Positions 43,850 through 51,585 of a stretch of 64,000 nucleotides of DNA are shown here, in pieces. The stretch's first letter is position 1. Every line of letters starts with the position of its first letter. The notes beneath the pieces are model-generated. The model saw only the letters and a list, made by a program, of their open reading frames with translations. It ran no database searches and was not told the DNA's origin. The DNA is from Nitrospira sp. (lineage in GTDB: Bacteria; Nitrospirota; Nitrospiria; Nitrospirales; Nitrospiraceae): positions 24,406 through 88,405 of the forward strand of contig JAJONL010000011.1 of assembly GCA_021323395.1 (NCBI GenBank), in the 5' to 3' direction. The translations under genes and the position numbers were made by a program.

Positions 43850-45085
43850 CTACCCGGCATGGCTAGCGCGCTCCGTCAGCCATGCAACCGCTCCGGCGCC
43901 GGCGACACGCCCGGCGGCGAAACAGGCCGTCAGCAAATACCCGCCGGTCGGAGCCTCCCAATCCAACATTTCACCCGTGCAAAACAGGCCCGGCAGGGCG
44001 CGGACCATCAGCCGGCTGTCGAGCGCGTCGAATCCCACACCACCGGCCGTGCTGATCGCTTCCGTCAAGGGACGAGGGGCCAGGAGTTTCAGAGGGAGGG
44101 ATTTGATCGCGGCCGCCAGACGGGTCGGATCGGTAAAGTCTTCCTTCGAGACGAGTTCCCGCAGCAGCCCTGACTTCACTCCTTCGATATGCGCGCGTCG
44201 CTGCAAATGCGTCGCCATGGTTTTTTTGCCGCGCGGCTGAGACAAGTCCCTGATGAGGCGAGGGAGTTCGCGATCCGGCGCGAGGTCCAGGCGGAGCGTC
44301 CCCCGGCCGGTGGCCTGGATCTCGTCGCGGAGGTAGGGCGCGACGGTATAGATCACACCGCCTTCGACACCGGTTTCCGTAATCACGAATTCTCCCATGC
44401 GACGCATGACCGACCCGGTCGGGGACTTCGCGACGACGCCCACCGTCTTGACGGGATGCCCCGCGAACTTGGCACGAAAATGTTCGCTCCATCCCACATC
44501 GAACCCGCAGTTAGCCGGTTGCAATGGAGCGATCGGAACGGCTCGCTTCGCGAGCAACGGGACCCAGGCGCCATCGGAACCGAGCTGAGGCCAGCTCCCG
44601 CCGCCCAACGCGAGAATCACGGCATCAGCCTGCAGGGCCAGCGGTCCGTCAGGGGTCTCGAAACGTAGCGCGCCCTGTTCGTCCCATCCGCGCCAGCGAT
44701 GCCGCATATGCAGGGTCACCCCCGACTGTCTGAGCCGCCGCAACCACGCGCGCAACAGGGGCGCGGCCTTCATGTCGGTAGGAAACACGCGGCCGGAGGA
44801 GCCGATACAGGTGTCGATACCGAGTCCACGTGCCCAACGGCGGAGGGCATCCGGTCCAAACTCGGCCAGCCAAGGCGCCACCTGATCCCGACGGTCGCCG
44901 TACCGCGTGAGAAAGGTTTCCGCGGGCTCGGAGTGCGTCAGGTTCAACCCGCCCTTTCCAGCCAAGAGGAACTTTCGGCCGATGGACGCCATGGCATCGT
45001 ACAGATCCACCCGCGCACCGCCGGCCAACGCCGCCTCTGCCGCCATGAGTCCGGCCGGCCCGCCACCGACAATGACAATGTGCAT
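43850..45085 (-). CDS. TIGR03862-type flavoprotein (HI0933 superfamily)
   Basis: This 411-residue FAD protein begins MHIVIVGGGPAGLMAAEAAL and has KFLLAGKGGLNLTHSEP near residue 38, ALGGGSWPQLGSDGAW, TAGGVGFDALDS and the final FCTGEMLDWEAPTGGYLLTA. These fit the TIGR03862 branch of the HI0933-like flavoproteins, distinct from the YhiN-like member at 37015. The reaction is unknown. The start has a GAGGGCGAG site. It is followed by the RBBP9-like hydrolase gene. Confidence 0.87.
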   Translation of the reverse strand: MHIVIVGGGPAGLMAAEAALAGGARVDLYDAMASIGRKFLLAGKGGLNLTHSEPAETFLTRYGDRRDQVAPWLAEFGPDALRRWARGLGIDTCIGSSGRVFPTDMKAAPLLRAWLRRLRQSGVTLHMRHRWRGWDEQGALRFETPDGPLALQADAVILALGGGSWPQLGSDGAWVPLLAKRAVPIAPLQPANCGFDVGWSEHFRAKFAGHPVKTVGVVAKSPTGSVMRRMGEFVITETGVEGGVIYTVAPYLRDEIQATGRGTLRLDLAPDRELPRLIRDLSQPRGKKTMATHLQRRAHIEGVKSGLLRELVSKEDFTDPTRLAAAIKSLPLKLLAPRPLTEAISTAGGVGFDALDSRLMVRALPGLFCTGEMLDWEAPTGGYLLTACFAAGRVAGAGAVAWLTERASHAG

Positions 45086-45260
45086 GGTCTCGCCCTCACC
45101 CGACCGCTTCGCCGCCGCGCAATCGATCCAACGCAATGACGCTCAACAGTCACCACGGGGAGCTGGAGCCGTGGACGAATGCCGCCGAACCTTATCCGAA
45201 TGCAGGGTGAAGCTCAAGTGATTCTCTGCTCATCGGGTGGGCCTTTTACGAGGAGGGAGG

Positions 45261-45328
45261 CTAGCCTGGACTATTCATGAATGCCGTCGCGAGTCGTGCG
45301 AGACCGAAGCCAGCCGGGGCTTCTCGCA
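45261..45328 (+). repeat. Family D intergenic repeat, copy 2
   Basis: CTAGCCTGGACTATTCATGA, then ATGCCGTCGCGAGTCGTGCG and GGGGCTTCTCGCA at the end, match 24690-24753 closely. It opens a composite of D, C, B and A modules that fills most of the gap between two minus-strand genes. Confidence 0.75.
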
Positions 45329-45330
45329 GG

Positions 45331-45401
45331 GCGCACGGCGCGATGAATAAATCGCGCCACGTCTGTGCGCGCCGGCGAGTTGGTGAGCCGGCCGGTTCTT
45401 G
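45331..45401 (+). repeat. Family C repeat unit, copy 3
   Basis: GCGCACGGCGCGATGAATAA, then GCGCCACGTCTGTG and GCCGGCGAGTTGGTGAGCCG, with a GGTTCTTG end, match the reverse complement of the two units at 9787-9859 and 9944-10015. GCCGGC arms could form a short hairpin. Confidence 0.65.
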
Positions 45402-45420
45402 ATATCGCCATCCAGGCTAG

Positions 45421-45502
45421 CAGGATGCGGAAAAAACTCGATTGTTGCGTCATACGTCGCGATCAGCTCACGTGTCGTGTCGGTGTCAGCATAGCCCGCA
45501 GG
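45421..45502 (+). repeat. Family B intergenic repeat, copy 2
   Basis: It begins CAGGATGCGGAAAAAACTCG then ATTGTTGCG and ends GTGTCGGTGTCAGCATAGCC plus CGCAGG. Matching ends are seen in 10051-10136 and 59238-59318. It runs directly into the family A element, sharing CGCAGG, as at 10051. Confidence 0.7.
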
Positions 45503-45619
45503 ATGCGCAAAAAGGCAGTCCAGCAAGGCCGCAGCGAGCGAAGAGGCGAAGCGTACTAACCAGTACGTTGAGCCTCTGAACGATGCGAGAACGCCACTGG
45601 CGGACTTTTTGCGCTCCTG
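45499..45619 (+). repeat. Family A intergenic repeat, compact copy
   Basis: This 121-bp element starts CAGGATGCGCAAAAAGGCAG then TCCAGCAAGGCCGCAGCGAG. Its right end in reverse complement reads CAGGAGCGCAAAAAGTCCGC. The centre has the hairpin GTACT-AACC-AGTAC followed by GTTGAGCCTCT. It overlaps the tail of family B on the left, and its CCTGCTAGG end supplies the stop codon of the DUF748 gene on the right. Confidence 0.8.
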
Positions 45620-47197
45620 CTAGGAATGGATGGACTGCTTGAATCCCGGCACAATGGCCTGGAGGAAGGCGTTCTTCACGAGATTGATGAGAATATCCCA
45701 CGTGCTCGCGCGCGGGTCGCTCAATGGGCCTTTCACTTCAGTTTCCGTGGCCACTACCTCTCGCGGCTCATTCTCGAACAGGCTCACCACACCGTCCACT
45801 ACGCCTTCATACACCTGTTTGAAAAACCCCTTGTCCTTGTCCTGCGCCGGATCGTAGACATCGACGTTCTTGAAAAACGGCTTGACGTAACCATCAACTG
45901 TTCCCCGCTGCACGGTCATTTCGCTGAAAAACGCGAACGTGCCCTTTTGAACATCCGCCCCGGCATGGGCTCGCAAGACATTGTTCATCGACTTCAGCGC
46001 GGTGTTGACTATTTTGATCTTGAGGTCAAAATCGGGCAACGGCTTTTGTGGCCGAAAGACGGCCTTGGTCGTGAGCTTGCCGGTGCCCATGAATCGTCCC
46101 GCGAGATCCACCTTGGCTGTGCCCCTGTCGAACCGATTTGAAAAATCCTGGATGGTCATCTCCACCTGCGCGAGGAATACGCGATAATTCGGCTCCGTGT
46201 CTTTATTGACGAACCCGAGCTCGCTATTGGTAATCTTTCCCCTTTCCACGCGAAGCGTCAATTGAGGCTGCCGTTGACCGGGCGCCACACGAGGTTTGAC
46301 CGCCTCTGTCGCCTGTTGTATTTTTTTCGCTGACCTGCCCGCCTGCACATAGTCCGCCCGCAATCCATCCACCGTGAGCTCATGAAATTCCACCTGTCGG
46401 GCAATGGGTGAATATTCCACGTGGCCCCTGGCATCCAGCGTGCCCTCCCGAACCTGCAGGTTCATTCGGCCCGCCAGCGGCAGCAAGTCCTTGAGGGCTA
46501 CCTGCGCCAGGGTCACCTCTGCATCCACCCCGAGATGCGGTTCCGACAGGAAATCGGCCTTGCCTTCCACCGTGAGCCGGCCGGTATCGAACACTTGGGC
46601 GTCCAGTTTGATCTCCGAGGGATACACATTGTCAGCCGACTCGATATTCCGAATATTTTCCGCACGAAACTGAATGGCCTGCAATCGCAGCGGTTTGCTG
46701 TTCGGGGAATCGATATAGGTCACGTCGCCATCGGAGATTTCGAGCGCGTTGATTTCCAACGGGTACAGTTCCAGCACGGCTTGTTGCCACCCCCGCTCTT
46801 TTAAATCTCGTTCATCGCTCGCCTCCTCGGCGGCTTGTGTTCTCGTGAAATGGATGATGGGCCGCTCGATCTGATGATCACTGACCACATTCCCCGTCAG
46901 CAGTTCACGCCAATGGATACTCGCAGTCCATCGGCCGATGGTCGCAAGAGGTTGCTCGGGGTGATTCTCCTGGGCCAGCACTACATTCTCGAGGTCGACG
47001 GATAGTCCCACGGGATGAAAGTCCAGGGAGCCGAGCGTGAGGTGGTACCCCTTCAGTGCCTGATTGGCTTGCCGTTCCGCATATCTCCGCAACGGTTCGT
47101 CGATGAAGCTGAAGGCGACCACGAGGAACAACAGGACGACAACAACGACGATGCCGATTGTTTTGAGCCGCGGATGTGAGGAAAGGGACCAGTCCAT
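45620..47197 (-). CDS. DUF748 domain protein (AsmA-like)
   Basis: This 525-residue protein has one N-terminal membrane helix (about residues 12-33) followed by DEPLRRYAERQANQALKGYH and LTLGSLDFHPVGLSVDLENV, the usual beginning of DUF748 proteins. Beta-rich AsmA-type repeats and a C-terminal helical part (FKNVDVYDPAQDKDKGFFKQ) follow. It should lie in the periplasm anchored in the inner membrane and may take part in envelope lipid transport or integrity. The stop TAG sits in the terminus of a family A repeat, so the last residues may differ from homologs. Confidence 0.82.
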   Translation of the reverse strand: MDWSLSSHPRLKTIGIVVVVVLLFLVVAFSFIDEPLRRYAERQANQALKGYHLTLGSLDFHPVGLSVDLENVVLAQENHPEQPLATIGRWTASIHWRELLTGNVVSDHQIERPIIHFTRTQAAEEASDERDLKERGWQQAVLELYPLEINALEISDGDVTYIDSPNSKPLRLQAIQFRAENIRNIESADNVYPSEIKLDAQVFDTGRLTVEGKADFLSEPHLGVDAEVTLAQVALKDLLPLAGRMNLQVREGTLDARGHVEYSPIARQVEFHELTVDGLRADYVQAGRSAKKIQQATEAVKPRVAPGQRQPQLTLRVERGKITNSELGFVNKDTEPNYRVFLAQVEMTIQDFSNRFDRGTAKVDLAGRFMGTGKLTTKAVFRPQKPLPDFDLKIKIVNTALKSMNNVLRAHAGADVQKGTFAFFSEMTVQRGTVDGYVKPFFKNVDVYDPAQDKDKGFFKQVYEGVVDGVVSLFENEPREVVATETEVKGPLSDPRASTWDILINLVKNAFLQAIVPGFKQSIHS

Positions 47198-47344
47198 AGA
47201 AATCTGACTTACATGTAGAACCAGTGAGATCACCCGAGTGCCGGTGTCTCATCGCTGGCATCGTACTGATAAGTTTTCGCTGCCGGGTACTGGCAAAAGC
47301 CCGAGGTGACGGCCTGGCGACCGAAACCAGCACCTCCGAGGAGA

Positions 47345-47761
47345 TTATCGAGGACGTGTGACGGCCAGAAACCACCGAGGCTTCATCCGTCCAAAATCAG
47401 TCCGGACGGAAGTCTTCAAGGTCGCCTTGGAATCCAATACAAAGGTGCGCTGACCATCGCGCACGAAGACGACCCAGTGCCAGGACGGCCGCTCCTCTTT
47501 CTGATGCCACTTGATAGCGAGCAGCGCGCAATCAGGCAGATTCGACCAGGAACGAAACGGCCTCGTCACCCTTGGGGTTTCGACGCCGAACGACGCCAGT
47601 AAACGCCGGATATGGGCGGTCTCCGACCACAATTTACAATCCTGGGCTGAAATTCCCAACGAAGCGGCCACGGCCTTGGCCCGAGCGTAGTTGACGCCGG
47701 CGATCGCCGCCACCGCCGCGATTCCGCATCCCGTTCGTTCTTTTTGCACCACCGGCTTCAT
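47345..47761 (-). CDS. C39-like (papain-fold) protein
   Basis: This 138-residue protein has a putative catalytic Cys in ERTGCGIAAVAAIAGVNY, a His in SWHWVVFVRDG and an Asp in VLDSKA. This order and spacing fit a peptidase C39-like domain. No leader or membrane segment is present, so it is not a bacteriocin transporter domain; the target is unknown. The ATG overlaps the stop of the GNAT gene by four bases (ATGA), so the two are translationally coupled. Confidence 0.65.
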   Translation of the reverse strand: MKPVVQKERTGCGIAAVAAIAGVNYARAKAVAASLGISAQDCKLWSETAHIRRLLASFGVETPRVTRPFRSWSNLPDCALLAIKWHQKEERPSWHWVVFVRDGQRTFVLDSKATLKTSVRTDFGRMKPRWFLAVTRPR

Positions 47762-48237
47762 GCTGTTTCCATCTCCAGTTTCATTTTGCGCCCGCCGGAG
47801 ATGCTGAATCCCTGCCGCTCATAAAAGGTCAATGTCCGCTCGAAGTGCGGCAGGGGCGGCGTCGTCACCTCCAGCCTGGTCCAGCCCTTCGAGCCGGCAC
47901 ATTGTCTTGCTTTCGCCAGGAGCCTCGCGCCGACCTTGCGAGATCGGAAGGCGGGACGGACGTACAATTCGGGAATAGTCCCGAAAGCGCCCTCCGCATA
48001 GAGCGCATGGCTTTCAGCGAGGGCCACGAACCCCGCGGCAGCCGCCCCTTCGCGGGCAAGCAGCACGATATAGGTTCCGTCGGTCAGCCAGGTGCGGAGC
48101 CGTGCTTCGGTGTCAGCCGAGGAAAATTTGAATGCCTTCGTGCCGATGACCGCCATGATCTCATGCAGTAACTCGCCGACCAGCTCGGCAATGATCGGCG
48201 CGTCGGGCGGCTGTGCCTGCGTGATACGAATCGACAT
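47758..48237 (-). CDS. GNAT family N-acetyltransferase
   Basis: This 159-residue protein has the GNAT core with AAAGFVALAESHALYAEGAF, ELYVRPAFRSRKVGARLLAK (the acetyl-CoA loop reads RSRKVG) and FYERQGFSISGGRKMKLEM at the end. It should transfer an acetyl group to an amine; the substrate is unknown. It is the first gene of a two-gene operon with the C39-like protein. Confidence 0.85.
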   Translation of the reverse strand: MSIRITQAQPPDAPIIAELVGELLHEIMAVIGTKAFKFSSADTEARLRTWLTDGTYIVLLAREGAAAAGFVALAESHALYAEGAFGTIPELYVRPAFRSRKVGARLLAKARQCAGSKGWTRLEVTTPPLPHFERTLTFYERQGFSISGGRKMKLEMETA

Positions 48238-48302
48238 CAGACCTCTCCCGGCGGCAGACCTACAAGGAAATATGAGAGCCGGCGATTACAGCGTGATCGG
48301 CC

Positions 48303-48920
48303 TCATGGTGTATGACAGGGAGATGCCCCGCATAACGCGTCCCCCTTGGGACGCCTCTCATACTCGGCCACCCCGCCGCGTCGATCCAATTGAATCAGAC
48401 AGCATGCATCCAACATCTGCCTCAGTTGTTTCCGGCCGCGCTGGACGCGAGACTTCATCCCGGACAGGGACAGACCGAGTCGTTCCGCCGCAGCTTGTTG
48501 CGTCAACCCCTCCAATTCAACCAACATGATCGCATCACGATAGTCTGGTGACAATCGATTCAGCATCGGGCGAAGACAACCGGCCAGCTCCCTTCGGACC
48601 TGGCCGGAATCTTCGCCGCCGTTAGGAGAGACCGCGGCGGTTGCCAGGCCGGTCGTCTCCATGTCAGCGGCCAAGCCGGCCGGCACTTCTCGCCGCTGTC
48701 CCGTGGTGCGATAGTGGTCGATGACGGCATGGCGCGTGATCTGATAGATCCACGAGATCACCCGGCGCGGATCTTTGAGACCATCGATCCTCTGGTGGAT
48801 CCGCAAAAACACCTCTTGCAGAATATCCTCGACCTGTGCGGGATCTGCGACACGTTTTGCGATGAACCAGCGGAGACCGTCATGAACCTGCTGCCACACT
48901 TCTGTCACTGTCGTCGCCAT
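48303..48920 (-). CDS. sigZ: ECF sigma factor, SigZ type
   Basis: This 205-residue protein has region 2 (VWQQVHDGLRWFIAKRVADP, VEDILQEVFLRIHQRIDGLK) and region 4 (MLVELEGLTQQAAAERLGLS). The C-terminal motif CCLIQLDRRGGVAEYERR is characteristic of SigZ-type sigma factors. No anti-sigma factor gene is adjacent; the Cys-containing tail may itself respond to thiol or metal stress. It overlaps the upstream CadI-like gene by 16 bases. The extra residues GDALCGASPCHTP add two more cysteines. Confidence 0.85.
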   Translation of the reverse strand: MATTVTEVWQQVHDGLRWFIAKRVADPAQVEDILQEVFLRIHQRIDGLKDPRRVISWIYQITRHAVIDHYRTTGQRREVPAGLAADMETTGLATAAVSPNGGEDSGQVRRELAGCLRPMLNRLSPDYRDAIMLVELEGLTQQAAAERLGLSLSGMKSRVQRGRKQLRQMLDACCLIQLDRRGGVAEYERRPKGDALCGASPCHTP

Positions 48921-49330
48921 GACGGCCCCTCCTCCGTTTCCCCGCTATCGTTCATTTTTATCCCGCGCATGTCGCTGGCTCCGACCGACCATTCCCCTTC
49001 GGCACGCAGCAGCCGGTAGAGGCAAGCGGCCCGGTCACGTCGCGCGAAGCAACAGGCGATGTTCTCTTCAACCTTCTCCAGAATGCCGAGCGATTGCAGC
49101 CGCTGCTTCCAGGTCGCGATTTCGTCAATCGATTCGACCTCGATGCCTAAATGATCCACTGAGCTGATTTTTCCGGTGGCTGACACCAACGAAAAATTCA
49201 GCGCCGGCTCGGCCAGATCGAATTTGGCATAATCCGCCGTCTGCTTCTGTGGCGGTACTCCAAATACCTTTTCGTAAAACGCGACCGACTGTGGCACGTG
49301 GCGCACATCGAGGGAAAGATGGGGTCTCAT
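48905..49330 (-). CDS. CadI/ArsI-like glyoxalase-fold metal resistance protein, C-terminus disrupted
   Basis: The first 95 residues match CadI/ArsI proteins: MRPHLSLDVRHVPQSVAFYE, YAKFDLAEPALNFSLV, DHLGIEVESID, then ENIACCFARRD with the vicinal cysteines. Family members continue with a DPDG-x-x-WE segment carrying a metal ligand, but here the frame reads RAACLYRLLRAEGEWS instead. The next frame has VTGPLASTGCC and a Cys-containing tail ending in a stop about 37 bases before sigZ, so a frameshift with a small deletion is likely. ArsI cleaves C-As bonds; CadI binds cadmium. The start has an AAAGGAG site. Confidence 0.7.
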   Translation of the reverse strand: MRPHLSLDVRHVPQSVAFYEKVFGVPPQKQTADYAKFDLAEPALNFSLVSATGKISSVDHLGIEVESIDEIATWKQRLQSLGILEKVEENIACCFARRDRAACLYRLLRAEGEWSVGASDMRGIKMNDSGETEEGPSWRRQ

Positions 49331-49672
49331 TGGGAGCTCCTTTCTCGTGCAACGGCGGGTGATTCCGCCGCTCACTTCTATAGACGGAGCATCTTCAAAA
49401 AAGACGCAGCGAGAACGGATACAAAAAGTAGAAGACTTAGGAAGTTTCTTGCATCATGCCAGATTATGTGAACCATTGATCTTCTGATTGACACGCCTGC
49501 CTCTGAATGGACCGATCCGCCCATGCGGCTTGCCGGAGTTATTCACGATGATTGGTCGCGGAATGTACAATTATCTTGCCTGTCCGATCCAGGCCGGAAC
49601 GTCGAATCTCTCAACCATACCAGAAACGACAAGCGACTCTCTGCCACTTGCTCCCAGCCTTTTCCACCGAAA

Positions 49673-49707
49673 TTGACAGTCCCAAGTTCCAACACTATAG
49701 TTGGAAC
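49673..49707 (+). promoter_or_regulatory. Sigma-70 promoter with operator-like palindrome on the -10 box
   Basis: TTGACA (49673-49678) and TATAGT (49696-49701) are separated by 17 bases. The palindrome GTTCCAAC-ACTATA-GTTGGAAC (49686-49707) covers the -10 box with perfect 8-bp arms. The predicted transcript start is at or next to the ATG at 49709, so the mRNA would be leaderless. A repressor bound here would block polymerase. Confidence 0.65.
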
Positions 49708-49708
49708 C

Positions 49709-50074
49709 ATGCTGTGCATGAGAACAATGGCACAACGAACCGGTGTGATCGCCTGGATGACTCTGGTCGTCTCGCTCGTGATTACCGGCGATCTGGTGGT
49801 AGATCTCGCTTTTGAGGAGCCGGATCTCAGCACATCCGCCGAGGGCGCTTCCATTCCCGAGGCACCCGACAACGCTGCCGAACATGTCTTGATGCCCTCG
49901 CAGAAAGCCGACAGCCCGACAGGAAGCGCCTGGCTGGCCGAGGTGTGGGTAGGCTTCGCGGTCATTCTTATTTCCGCCTGCCTGCCGTCCCTCCCAAGCA
50001 AACGAGCGGGCCCCACTCATGAGCGGCCGCCGCGCAGTAGCTCTGTTCCGCTCCTCCTTCCCCTTCGAATCTGA
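49709..50074 (+). CDS. Small membrane protein of unknown function under a strong promoter
   Basis: This 121-residue protein has a first helix (GVIAWMTLVVSLVITGDLVV), an acidic middle of about 50 residues and a second helix (WLAEVWVGFAVILISACLPS), then a short basic tail. No ribosome site precedes the ATG, which fits the predicted leaderless transcript; ATGs at 49718 and 49727 are alternatives. It lies divergently from the CadI-like/SigZ pair and upstream of a BamA-like gene. Nothing in the sequence reveals its function. Confidence 0.55.
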   Translation: MLCMRTMAQRTGVIAWMTLVVSLVITGDLVVDLAFEEPDLSTSAEGASIPEAPDNAAEHVLMPSQKADSPTGSAWLAEVWVGFAVILISACLPSLPSKRAGPTHERPPRSSSVPLLLPLRI

Positions 50075-50147
50075 ACCACATCCAGTATCTCCACTTAGGG
50101 TTCCGTCGTCATGACGGTGGGACCTACCTTTATCATGGAGACCTGCG

Positions 50148-51455
50148 ATGTTTTGTGCTCATTTCATCCCACACGCGCGTTCTTTGTCTCGTCGGTTCAT
50201 TGTCTCCTGGGCGATTGCCATCACCATCCAAGCCGTAATGGCCCATCCCGCTGCCGCAACTGAAACTGTCGCCGATGACGGGACCCTTTCGATTCACACC
50301 CTGAAGATCAGCGGGGTGGTCCACACCAAAGAAGAGACGATCCGACATCTGCTCCCGCGAGCGGTCCCGGCAGAATTCAGTCGTGTCGAGCTCGACGAGT
50401 TCGAACGGCGCATTCGAAACCTCAGCCTTTTCGATCGGGTGAGCGTGAAGGCGCAAGCCGGAACTGTGACCGTCGAGGTGCAAGAGAAGTTCACACTTTC
50501 TCCCGTCCTGAGCTTCACGAGTGGCACCAGCGTCAAAGACCTGAATGCCACCGCCGGTCTCGTGGAATATAACCTGAGCGGCACCGGCACCCAGATCGGC
50601 GGTCAGTTCAATTACAGCCAGCGGGGACCGAACGTCGACCTGTGGATTTCGGAACATGCCTACCAACCGGACCGTTGGGCAAAGGAGGTAAAGGGCTCAT
50701 ACAACGTCAACGGCATCCGCTTTGCGGATTCAGCCGCCACATGGACCCGCAACCGGATCGGCGGCGAATTCGAACTCAAAGGACCCTTTGCTTATGGATC
50801 TCCCCTGCGTTATGAGGTGGTCGCCAAGATCTACCGGGAACTCGTCCAGGATCAGACAGGAACTGGGGCGCGGCCATCGGATGGCTACTATGTGGGTCTG
50901 ATCCCAGAAGTGACCTGGGATCGATACCATTGGCACGATCTCGTGCCCTCCGGTTATCGCATGGCCCTGGAACTCCGGCCGGGTTACTTCCTCGGCGCCA
51001 ACAAGCCACGTCACGAGGGGCGGCTGCGATATCTCCAAGGGGTTCCCTTGGCTCCGATGACGGTCTTGATGATCAACAGCGTGGCCGAAGCGGTGAACAA
51101 CAGCGGCAATCCGAATCACAGCCTGCTGATCGGCAGCATTGCCGGCGTGAGAGGCCTCTCCGATAATCTGTATCGCACCAAGGCGCAGACCTATATGAAT
51201 CTGGAGTTACGTCACGCGATTCAGGTCGCGCCGCGCTGGGCGCTGCAAGGCGTCCTCTTCTCGGATATCGGCGCCTTTCAGCCCTTTACTGAAGAAGGTC
51301 GCGAAAGGGAATGGATAGGCACAGTCAACGTCGGGGCAGGCATCAGAGTGATTCCAACATTCCTTGCCAATACCTTACTGCGGGTGGATTTTGCACAGTT
51401 GCTCGCTCCCAGTCCCAATTCGCTTATTCAAGTCGGCATCACCCAATATTTCTGA
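50148..51455 (+). CDS. POTRA and BamA/TamA-type outer-membrane barrel protein
   Basis: This 435-residue protein has a signal peptide (about residues 1-38), one POTRA domain (LKISGVVHTKEETIRHLLPR, FERRIRNLSLFDRVSVKAQA) and a BamA-like barrel from about residue 130. The barrel has the conserved GVRGLSDNLYRTKAQTYMNL near residue 335 and ends in GITQYF with the terminal Phe. It is shorter than BamA or TamA, and a single POTRA is unusual for those; it belongs to the wider Omp85 superfamily. The role may be protein or lipid insertion in the outer membrane. Confidence 0.85.
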   Translation: MFCAHFIPHARSLSRRFIVSWAIAITIQAVMAHPAAATETVADDGTLSIHTLKISGVVHTKEETIRHLLPRAVPAEFSRVELDEFERRIRNLSLFDRVSVKAQAGTVTVEVQEKFTLSPVLSFTSGTSVKDLNATAGLVEYNLSGTGTQIGGQFNYSQRGPNVDLWISEHAYQPDRWAKEVKGSYNVNGIRFADSAATWTRNRIGGEFELKGPFAYGSPLRYEVVAKIYRELVQDQTGTGARPSDGYYVGLIPEVTWDRYHWHDLVPSGYRMALELRPGYFLGANKPRHEGRLRYLQGVPLAPMTVLMINSVAEAVNNSGNPNHSLLIGSIAGVRGLSDNLYRTKAQTYMNLELRHAIQVAPRWALQGVLFSDIGAFQPFTEEGREREWIGTVNVGAGIRVIPTFLANTLLRVDFAQLLAPSPNSLIQVGITQYF

Positions 51456-51585
51456 GGAGGGCAGCGCCCGACACTTAATCTCCTGGGCAACGAAAATCCC
51501 GGCCCCCTCAGGATGGAAAGACAGGAAAAGCCGGGCATCCGACGCGAGTATGGGTCGTCGCTGGCATGCTTCCATTTCGTACTGG

